A stretch of 14,222 bases of DNA from CAZTXD01 sp964617995 (lineage in GTDB: Bacteria > Actinomycetota > Acidimicrobiia > Spongiisociales > ZC4RG35): contig CAZTXD010000097.1 of assembly GCA_964617995.1 (NCBI GenBank), positions 1-14,222 on the forward strand. The letters run 5' to 3'. Below the pieces are notes generated by a model. It was given only the letters and a program-made list of their open reading frames with translations, was not told the origin of the DNA and did no database searches. The translations under genes and the position numbers were made by a program. Shown here in pieces: positions 8,153 through 14,222 of this stretch. Positions within the stretch are counted from its first letter, which is position 1, and each line of letters starts with the position of its first letter.

Positions 8153-8369
8153 CTCCTTCCCTGTCACGTTGGGGTAAGAGACGAACTCGGGCTGGAACTT
8201 CGCCCGATCCGGCGAGTAGCCGAGGTTCGCCTCCGGAGATCTGATTTCTCCCGTCCGGTATCGGTACCCGGGTCCGGCGTTGAGACCGGGAGCATACCCT
8301 TGGATCGATCCGGGAGTGAGGCGGCGTCGGCGGGACGCCGGGTGAGTGCCTCACCGCTAGTGTGCGGTA
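8153..8369. other. Divergent control region between the two Kef-like genes
   Basis: A 217-bp region without a credible gene, holding the promoters of both antiporters. The right end contains the -10 box and the two dyads listed separately. On the left side, facing the minus-strand gene, only a TTACCCC stretch (8178-8172) resembles a -10, weakly. I see no riboswitch-like structure. Confidence 0.5.
8341..8355. promoter_or_regulatory. Candidate operator dyad upstream of the second Kef-like gene
   Basis: GGTGAG-TGC-CTCACC is a perfect 6-bp inverted repeat with a 3-nt centre. It ends 2 nt before the TAGTGT -10 box, so it fills the place normally taken by the -35/-10 spacer. A protein bound there would block RNA polymerase or reshape the promoter. 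The regulator is unknown. Confidence 0.4.
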
Positions 8370-8370
8370 G
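8353..8370 (+). promoter_or_regulatory. Leaderless promoter candidate of the second Kef-like gene
   Basis: TAGTGT at 8358-8363 is a TAnnnT -10 box 6 nt before the GTG start, so the mRNA probably starts at or next to the GTG; no Shine-Dalgarno site is present. The box itself is the loop of a second dyad, ACCGC (8353-8357)/GCGGT (8364-8368), which overlaps the first dyad by 3 nt. Confidence 0.45.
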
Positions 8371-10586
8371 TGCCCTCACACTCCCTGATCTGGCTCACGG
8401 GCGCCGAGGAAGCGAGCGCCGCCGCACCCCTGAGCGGAGACCAGGTCCTGGTGTTCCTTGTCCAGGTGCTGTTGCTGGTGGGGGTGGCGCGGGCCCTGGG
8501 AACGATCATGAAACGCCTCGGGCAGCCACCGGTCGTCGGGGAGCTGCTGGCTGGGGTCGTCCTGGGGCCGTCGCTGTTCGGGATCGTCTGGCCGACGGCG
8601 CACCAGTGGGTCTTCCTGGATGAGCCGGTCGTCAACTCGGTGACCTTCGGACTGGCCTGGCTCGGGGTCGTGTTCCTGCTGGTCGTGATGGGCTACGAGA
8701 CCGATCTGGGGATCATCGCCCGCTTCCGGAATGTGGCCCTGATGGTGGCAGCGGGCTCGCTCCTCGCGCCTCTGATCGCCACCGGCATCCTCGGATACTC
8801 ATTGGCGGATCAGTTCTCCGGCGTCATCGAACCTCCCCGCTGGGTATTTGCCATGTTCTTTGCGCTGGCATTGTCGGTGTCTGCATTGCCGGTCGTGGGC
8901 AAGATCCTCTCTGACTTGGGGGTCCTGCGCCGCAATTTCGGTCAGATAACCCTGGCGGCGGCGATGGTCAAGGACGCGGTGGGGTGGTTGATTCTGGCGG
9001 TCCTGTCGGGAGTAGCGGTGGGCGGGGTGGTGCTGGGCCAGATAGGGGTCACGTTTGGAGGTCTGGCTCTGTTCGCGGTCTTCGTCTTGACCATCGGGCG
9101 CCGTCTCCTCGACAACCTCTTCCGTGCGGTGCTGGCTCGCGGCTCCGACCTGGTGGCCGGGGTGTCGATCGCCGTGGTTGCGGCCGTGCTCGGAGGAGCC
9201 ATCACCCAAGCCCTGCATGTCGAGGCGATCTTGGGGGCGTATCTGGTCGGGATCACCCTTGCCCGGGTCCGTCATCAACTCCCTCAGGTACGGGAGAGAC
9301 TGGAAATGATCACCGGTGCCTTCTTCGCTCCCGTCTTCTTCGCCATCAGCGGCCTGCGAGTCGACATCACAGCCTTGGCCGACCTGGAGACGACGCTGTG
9401 GGCGGTGGCAGCGATCGTTCTCGCAGTGGTAGCCAACATCGGAGGCACCGTCGTGATGGCCCGCTGGGCGAGCGTCGACACCCGAGAGGCGGTAGCCCTT
9501 GGATCGGGATTGAGCGCATTGGGTGTTATGGGTGTGGTGGTGGCGATCGTCGGCCTCAACGAGGGCGTGATCAACGACGCCGCCTACACCATCCTGTTGC
9601 TGGCGGCGGTGGTGACCTCGCTCCTGGCTCCGATCCTCCTCAGGTGGGCCGTGGCACGCTGGGAGCCTCCGGCCGAGGAGGCAGATCGCCTGGAGCAGGA
9701 GTCCCTTCGCAGCGATGCCGAGATACTGGGAGCGAAGAGGATCCTGCTGCCGACCCGCGGGGGTCTCAACAGTATCTACGCTGCTCGCCTGGTGGCGGCG
9801 GTCTTCCCCGAAGCGGAGGTCACCGTGTTGACGATCGAGGTTCCTCGTGGCCGGTTTCTCTCGCGGATGTTCAGGCGCCGCCGGGGGGGCTCGGCGGATC
9901 CAGGAGAGATAGTCGAGACCCTTGGCGACACTCCCTCACGATCGTTGCACCGGGTGGCCACCGACCCGGCTGAGGCGATACTGGAGGAGAGCCGCCTGGG
10001 CTACGACCTGCTGATCGTCGGAGCCTCCCGGGACGAGCAAAGGGCACCGATCCTGGCCAACGTGGTGGAGCGGGTGCTGAGGGAGACGGGGATCCAGACG
10101 TTGGTGGTTCAGTTCCCGAACGATGCCGCCGTGCCCGACGAATTGCCCCGCAATGTGCTCGTTCCGATCACCGCCACCCGCTCCAGCCGTGCGGCGGAAG
10201 AGTTTGGTTACTCGATCGCCCGCGTGGCCGAGGGTAAGGCGTTGGCCCTCCACGTCGTCAACCGACCCGATGGCGAGGGGGTCTTCCTTCTCGGTTACGG
10301 CGTCGAGCAGGCCATGGAAGCTGCTGCGGCGATGCTGGAAGAGGCTCGCGACTTCGCCGGCCGGTTGGGCGTCCAGCTCGAGGCTGAGGCTCGGGTGGCT
10401 CCCAATGCCGAACAAGAAATACTCGACCATGCCCATCGGGGGGGCATCGACCTGGTCGTACTCGGGACCTCGAGCCGTCCCCTTACGAACCGTCCCTTTT
10501 TCGGGCACCGCATCAGCTACATGGCCGAGAACTCGAGCATCCCGCTCGTGATCGTCGCCCTCCCCTCCTTCCGGGGTACCTCCTGA
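8370..10586 (+). CDS. CPA2-like transporter with Usp domains and altered ion site
   Basis: A 738-residue paralogue of the divergent antiporter with the same order: a Na_H_Exchanger domain at about 22-435, then two Usp-like folds at about 455-588 and 594-735. Clear family blocks remain: QPPVVGELLAGVVLGPSLF, GYETDLGII, ALSVSALPVVGKIL and HVEAILGAYLVG. The transport site differs. Where the neighbour has IDD, this protein reads VKD (K201, D202). Where the neighbour has GLNARGALE, it reads GLSALGVMG (S382, L384, G388), losing the Asn, Arg and Glu. It may be electrically different, transport something else, or act as a sensor or partner of the neighbour. Both Usp folds have broken ATP motifs, and the first carries an Arg-rich insertion (RMFRRRRGG). 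The GTG start at 8370 fits the leaderless promoter. The 3' end converges on the NhaP-type gene with an 18-bp gap. Confidence 0.9.
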   Translation: MPSHSLIWLTGAEEASAAAPLSGDQVLVFLVQVLLLVGVARALGTIMKRLGQPPVVGELLAGVVLGPSLFGIVWPTAHQWVFLDEPVVNSVTFGLAWLGVVFLLVVMGYETDLGIIARFRNVALMVAAGSLLAPLIATGILGYSLADQFSGVIEPPRWVFAMFFALALSVSALPVVGKILSDLGVLRRNFGQITLAAAMVKDAVGWLILAVLSGVAVGGVVLGQIGVTFGGLALFAVFVLTIGRRLLDNLFRAVLARGSDLVAGVSIAVVAAVLGGAITQALHVEAILGAYLVGITLARVRHQLPQVRERLEMITGAFFAPVFFAISGLRVDITALADLETTLWAVAAIVLAVVANIGGTVVMARWASVDTREAVALGSGLSALGVMGVVVAIVGLNEGVINDAAYTILLLAAVVTSLLAPILLRWAVARWEPPAEEADRLEQESLRSDAEILGAKRILLPTRGGLNSIYAARLVAAVFPEAEVTVLTIEVPRGRFLSRMFRRRRGGSADPGEIVETLGDTPSRSLHRVATDPAEAILEESRLGYDLLIVGASRDEQRAPILANVVERVLRETGIQTLVVQFPNDAAVPDELPRNVLVPITATRSSRAAEEFGYSIARVAEGKALALHVVNRPDGEGVFLLGYGVEQAMEAAAAMLEEARDFAGRLGVQLEAEARVAPNAEQEILDHAHRGGIDLVVLGTSSRPLTNRPFFGHRISYMAENSSIPLVIVALPSFRGTS

Positions 10587-10604
10587 GCGTGGGCGACCGG
10601 GTGG

Positions 10605-12590
10605 TCAGTTGCCCCGGTCGACCTGGGCCGAGAGGGTCCGCTCGGCCCGGCCGGCCACCGTCTCGGAGATCACGCCGCCGTCGGTGAGGCGATGCAGCAC
10701 CGCCACCGCGCTGATCCGTCCCAGTGCCTGGGCCTGGCGTCGCATCACGGCAGCCCGGTCGGCGCCCCCGTCGTCGAGGGTATGGAGGGTGTCGGCAGCC
10801 CGCTGCTCCCAGGCGAGGAAGGTGGCCCGGGCCTTCTCGATGTCGGAGTGGTCGATGTCGGGCAGGTCCATGAAGTGGGTCAGCTCGTCGGCCGCCTGAT
10901 GGGCGGCCAGCTTGCGAGCACTGACCTCGATGTAGCTCACCTCGGTGAGGTCCTCCCCCAGGGTTCCCGGCAGGAGGTCGAGGAGGCGTCGGTGGAGACG
11001 GCCGTACCAGGGCAAGGCCGCCCGGCGGGGTGCGTCGACCCGAAGCTCCCCTTCGGCCAGCTCGTCGATCTCGTCTTCGATCTCGTGGAGCAGGGTCCGC
11101 GCCGAGATGGGGGGCAGCAGACCGGCGTCGCTCATGTCCAGATAGGCCTCCCGCTCGATGTGGAGTCCGCGTAGGGTGAGCACCCGTACGGTCTCCGCGC
11201 TGCCGAGGTCGGCCTCCGCCAGGGTGGCGAGGGCGTCGCCCTCGGCGCCGTCCAGATTGGAGGACACTTCCTCGTCGGACACACCCAGATCGGCCAGGGA
11301 CCGACGAACCTTGCGGACGGTGGCGAGGCGCGCTACCCCGTCCAGGAAGACGTCTGCCCGGCTGGGTCGATCGAGGCCCAGCGCCCGCACGAGGCGGGGC
11401 ATGGTGGTGGCGTTCACCAGGAGGGTGGCCAGGACCACACCACCCGTCAGAGCGATGAACAGGTCCCGCTGGGGCAACTCCGCCGGTAGGGCCAGGGCGA
11501 GAGCCAAGGCCACTCCACCTCTCAGACCGCCCCACACCACCACCGCCGAGTTGCGGTAGCCGAACCGGGGAATGCGAGCGACGCGCTCCAGCACGGCCAC
11601 GGTGGGGAGGACGGCGAGAGGTCGGGCCAGCAGCACGGCCGCCACTGCCAGGAGGATGGCCGCCCAGTTGGCGGCGATGAGCCCGAAATCGAGCGCCAGG
11701 CCGACGAGGAGGAACAGCAGGGCGTTGGCCACGAAGGCCAGCGCATCCCACAGCTCGTGGAGGATGTCGCGCACCGGCCGGGAGGCCCGGCTGGACACCA
11801 TTCCGCCCATCACTACACCGGCGGCCACCGTTGCCATCACCCCCGAGAAGCCGAACACGCTCTCGGCGGCGACGAAACCGCCGTAGGCCACGGCGATCGT
11901 GAGGGCAGCCGCGGGGAGACGCTGGACGAGCGGCAGCAGGAGCGCGGCGGCGGTGCCGATCAGCGCTCCCACCGCCATTCCGCCCACTACCACGAGAGCG
12001 AAGTCGAGGGCGGCACCGCCCACCGACAGCGAAGCGGTGCCGAGGGCCCCGCCCAAGAGGATGGCGGAGCCGACGATGGCCACCCCGTCGTTGAGGAGGC
12101 TCTCGCCTTCGACCAGGGTGAGTACCCGGTTGGGCACACCCAGCTCCTTGAACACCGCCACCACGGCCACCGGGTCGGTGGCCGAGACGATCACCCCGAA
12201 GAGCATGGCCGCCACGATCGGGACGCCCAGGCCGGTGTGGACGGCGAGACCGACGACGACGGCGGAGATGACCAGCGCCACCGTGGCGAGAGCGGCGATA
12301 GGCGCCAGGTTGCGCATGAACTCCCGGGTCGACAGGCCGAAGGCCGCCTCGAATATCAGGATCGGCAGGAAGAGATTGACGAGGAGACGCTCGAAGCCCT
12401 CGCCGTTGAGGAGCTCGGTGATCGTCAGGGACTCACCGATGGTCTCGTTGACAACCAAGCCGACCACGGCCAGCAGCGCCGTGAGGGGAATGTCGAACCG
12501 CCGGGTGAGGAGCCCGGCGAGCACGGCGATGCCGAGGAGCGCCGAGATCTCCAGCACGGCCCGAGGCAGATCGATGAGCAGCTGCTCCAC
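10605..12590 (-). CDS. CPA1 NhaP-type Na+/H+ antiporter
   Basis: A 661-residue inner-membrane exchanger that uses the proton gradient to expel Na+ (possibly K+ or Li+). The membrane domain covers about 10-410 with LFLPILIFEAAF (73-84), SATDPVAVVAVFKELG (136-151) and EGESLLNDGVAIV (161-173). In the last, N167-D168 is the ND pair of electroneutral exchangers. FSGVMATVAAGVVMGG and GGLRGGVALALALAL follow, with the conserved R357. About 250 residues at the C-terminus are soluble, helical and acidic, including a REAYLDMSDAGLLPPI stretch of the kind found in CPA1 tails, where regulation usually occurs. The GTG start at 12590 has AAGGA 5 nt upstream; TAACGT at 12623-12618 may be its -10. It is divergent from nadB. 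A long plus-strand open frame across its 5' half is a shadow. The family call is firm; the cation is inferred. Confidence 0.93.
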   Translation of the reverse strand: MEQLLIDLPRAVLEISALLGIAVLAGLLTRRFDIPLTALLAVVGLVVNETIGESLTITELLNGEGFERLLVNLFLPILIFEAAFGLSTREFMRNLAPIAALATVALVISAVVVGLAVHTGLGVPIVAAMLFGVIVSATDPVAVVAVFKELGVPNRVLTLVEGESLLNDGVAIVGSAILLGGALGTASLSVGGAALDFALVVVGGMAVGALIGTAAALLLPLVQRLPAAALTIAVAYGGFVAAESVFGFSGVMATVAAGVVMGGMVSSRASRPVRDILHELWDALAFVANALLFLLVGLALDFGLIAANWAAILLAVAAVLLARPLAVLPTVAVLERVARIPRFGYRNSAVVVWGGLRGGVALALALALPAELPQRDLFIALTGGVVLATLLVNATTMPRLVRALGLDRPSRADVFLDGVARLATVRKVRRSLADLGVSDEEVSSNLDGAEGDALATLAEADLGSAETVRVLTLRGLHIEREAYLDMSDAGLLPPISARTLLHEIEDEIDELAEGELRVDAPRRAALPWYGRLHRRLLDLLPGTLGEDLTEVSYIEVSARKLAAHQAADELTHFMDLPDIDHSDIEKARATFLAWEQRAADTLHTLDDGGADRAAVMRRQAQALGRISAVAVLHRLTDGGVISETVAGRAERTLSAQVDRGN

Positions 12591-12617
12591 GCCGGTCCTT
12601 CCGGGTCAGATGGCAGA

Positions 12618-12623
12618 ACGTTA
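12618..12623 (-). promoter_or_regulatory. Candidate -10 box of the NhaP-type gene
   Basis: TAACGT on the minus strand lies 27 nt before the GTG start, which leaves a leader of about 20 nt holding the AAGGA ribosome site. There is no clear -35; the inverted-repeat arm at 12629-12636 sits just upstream of the box. Confidence 0.35.
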
Positions 12624-12628
12624 CCGAG

Positions 12629-12678
12629 CGGAGGGCCGCCGCGACATAGAGGGGCCGCGACTTCGGAATTGCCCTCCG
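12629..12678. repeat. Nested inverted and direct repeats between nhaP-type gene and nadB
   Basis: In the 108-bp divergent gap, CGGAGGGC (12629-12636) and GCCCTCCG (12671-12678) form a perfect 8-bp inverted repeat around 34 nt. Inside it, GCCGCGAC occurs twice in direct orientation (12638-12645 and 12654-12661) with a 16-nt period. The cluster covers the expected promoter zone of both genes and lies upstream of the nadB ribosome site. It looks like protein-binding DNA, although GC-rich sequence gives some chance matches. Confidence 0.4.
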
Positions 12679-12698
12679 AGGTGGGGAGAATCCCCGGG

Positions 12699-14219
12699 AT
12701 GACCGAAGTGGATCGGATCGAGGAGCCCCTGGTGGTCGGGGCAGGGGTGGCCGGCCTGACCGTGGCGCTGGCGCTGCCCCGCGCCCGGCTGCTCGCTCCC
12801 AACGACCTCGGCTCGACGTGGACGGCTCAAGGCGGGATCGCGGTGGCGATGGGTCCCGGCGACGAGCCCCGCCTCCACGCCGCGGACATCGTGGCCGGGT
12901 CGGGGGATCTGGCGGTGGAAGAGGTCACCGAGATCCTCACCGCGGGGGGTCCCGGGGCGGTGGGGCGCCTCATCGAGCTTGGAGCGCGTTTCGACACCGA
13001 CGCCGACGGCGAGCTGGTGTGGGGCCAGGAAGGCGGCCACCGGCGCCAGCGGATCCTCTACTCGGACGGTGACGCCACCGGGGCCGAGGTGATGCGGACG
13101 CTGACGGAGGCGGTAGAGGCCTCCGACCGTGTCACCCCGATGAGCGGCTGGAAGGCGGTGGACTTGGTCCATGGCGACGACCGGATAGCGGGGGTGGTGG
13201 CAACCGACGATCGGGGCAGGCGCCGCGTCGTCGTCGCCCCGGCGGTGGTGCTGGCGACGGGTGGGATCGGCCGTCTCTACGCCCGCACGACCAATCCTCC
13301 CGCAGCCACCGGCGACGGCATCGCCATGGCCGCCCGGGCGGGTGCCCGCCTGGCCGACATGGAATTCGTCCAGTTCCATCCCACCGCCATGGTCGGTGAC
13401 AAGGACCCCATGCCCCTGATCACCGAGGGTCTGCGGCGCGACGGAGCCCTCTTGGTGGACGCCCACGGACGGCGGTTCATGCCCGCCGTTCATCCCGACG
13501 CCGAACAGGCTCCCGGTGATGTGGTGGCCAGGGCGATCTGGCAGCAGATCGACGAATCGGCCGGCGCTTATCTCGATGCCCGTTCCATCATCGACTTCTC
13601 CGAGCGGTATCCGACCGTCTTCACCCATGCCATCTCGATGGGCTTCGATCCCCGGGCTGGCCCCGTGCCGGTGTCGCCGGCGGCGCATTACCTCATCGGC
13701 GGCATCGACACCACCCCCCAGGGCCGTACCTCCCTGGCGGGCCTGTGGGCGGTGGGGGAGTGTGCCTCGACCGGGGCTCACGGCGCTCACCGCCTGGCGG
13801 GCAACTCGTTGCTGGAGGGCCTGGTGTTCGGAGCGAGGGCAGCCGTCGACATCGCCGAGAGCATGGCCGCTGCACCGGACGGCCCCTACCGGGCACCTGC
13901 GGAGGCCCTCGATCTGCCGCTCAGAGCCGGGCCGGCCTCGGAGGACCTGAGACGCTTGATGTGGGACCGGGTCGGACTGGTTCGAACCGGGACGGGTCTC
14001 TGGGACGCCCAGCGCCAACTCCATGACCTCGAGCCCGTGCTGAAGCGCTCCGTCGCCGGGCGGGTTGCCGCCGAGGTGGCGAGGCTCGTGATCGCGGCGG
14101 CTTTTCGCCGCAGCGAGTCACGGGGGAGTCACTACCGGGCGGACTATCCCGAGCCGGATCCGCTCCAGGCGGAGCGCCTCACGGTGGAGCCGATCCCGAC
14201 GGAGTCGACGGTGATCTGA
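12699..14219 (+). CDS. nadB: L-aspartate oxidase
   Basis: First step of de novo NAD synthesis: FAD-dependent oxidation of L-aspartate to iminosuccinate, which quinolinate synthase (NadA) uses. The 506-residue flavoprotein of the succinate dehydrogenase/fumarate reductase family is complete. It shows the FAD motif VVGAGVAGL (12-20), TAQGGIAVAMG, RILYSDGDATGAEV, VLATGGIGRLY, GDGIAMAARAGARLADMEF and ITEGLRRDGALLVD. AAHYLIGGI (H330), RLAGNSLLEGLVFG and a C-terminal helical domain follow. One oddity: the family motif HGANR reads HGAHR here (His364 for Asn); this may be lineage-typical. The ATG at 12699 follows GGGGAGAA with 8 nt between. The frame is open far upstream, but that part lies antisense to the NhaP-type gene. 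It stops 3 bases before the window end, so a nadA or nadC gene downstream cannot be seen. Confidence 0.95.
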   Translation: MTEVDRIEEPLVVGAGVAGLTVALALPRARLLAPNDLGSTWTAQGGIAVAMGPGDEPRLHAADIVAGSGDLAVEEVTEILTAGGPGAVGRLIELGARFDTDADGELVWGQEGGHRRQRILYSDGDATGAEVMRTLTEAVEASDRVTPMSGWKAVDLVHGDDRIAGVVATDDRGRRRVVVAPAVVLATGGIGRLYARTTNPPAATGDGIAMAARAGARLADMEFVQFHPTAMVGDKDPMPLITEGLRRDGALLVDAHGRRFMPAVHPDAEQAPGDVVARAIWQQIDESAGAYLDARSIIDFSERYPTVFTHAISMGFDPRAGPVPVSPAAHYLIGGIDTTPQGRTSLAGLWAVGECASTGAHGAHRLAGNSLLEGLVFGARAAVDIAESMAAAPDGPYRAPAEALDLPLRAGPASEDLRRLMWDRVGLVRTGTGLWDAQRQLHDLEPVLKRSVAGRVAAEVARLVIAAAFRRSESRGSHYRADYPEPDPLQAERLTVEPIPTESTVI

Positions 14220-14222
14220 GCC

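Noticed and set aside
10587..10607. GACC-GGGT-GGTC hairpin (10595-10606) between converging genes as a terminator
   Set aside because: A 4-bp stem without a T-run, overlapping the stop codon of the NhaP-type gene, is too weak to call.
11757..12698. Plus-strand open frame running into nadB, which would add over 300 residues to its N-terminus
   Set aside because: It is antisense to the NhaP-type gene, its sequence is low-complexity, and nadB has its own ATG with a ribosome site exactly where the family begins.
12621..14024. A 467-codon minus-strand open frame across nadB
   Set aside because: Shadow of nadB; no domain features and implausible composition.

Overview
The window comes from a very GC-rich bacterial chromosome with closely packed genes, GTG and ATG starts, and TAnnnT -10 boxes lying 6-8 nt from start codons. 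These traits and the protein families suggest a deep-branching actinobacterium, perhaps Acidimicrobiia-like. This placement is inference; no rRNA or marker gene is present. I see no tRNA, rRNA, CRISPR array, insertion sequence, phage gene or integration scar. No gap between genes exceeds about 220 bp.

Layout: (1) At 1-708, minus strand, are the 5' part of a lipoprotein gene running off the left edge and a single-domain rhodanese gene. (2) At 824-3823, plus strand, is a one-carbon/purine run, purN-purH-folD. FolD makes the 10-formyl-tetrahydrofolate that PurN and PurH consume. (3) At 3914-4708, minus strand, a small three-helix membrane protein gene abuts a RidA-family gene that lacks the catalytic arginine of true RidA. 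(4) At 4820-6022, plus strand, is icd, an E. coli-type NADP isocitrate dehydrogenase. (5) At 6029-12590 are three monovalent-cation/proton antiporters: a minus-strand CPA2 (Kef/NapA-like) protein with two Usp domains, a divergent plus-strand paralogue of the same architecture, and a minus-strand CPA1 NhaP-type Na+/H+ exchanger. (6) At 12699-14219, plus strand, is nadB (L-aspartate oxidase), divergent from the exchanger.

The flanking genes are core metabolism: purines, folate, TCA-cycle NADPH and NAD synthesis. The 6.5-kb middle block would handle ion and pH homeostasis.

I do not see a clearly new defence or biosynthetic system. The observations most worth checking are these. The second Kef-like protein has lost the usual ion-coupling residues and carries a lysine in the membrane DD site, as if a positive charge had moved. 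PurN and the lipoprotein both lack any usable ATG/GTG/TTG start, yet each has an ATC codon behind a Shine-Dalgarno-like stretch at the expected N-terminus. Compact symmetric DNA elements lie at the promoter of the second Kef gene and between the Na+/H+ exchanger and nadB.
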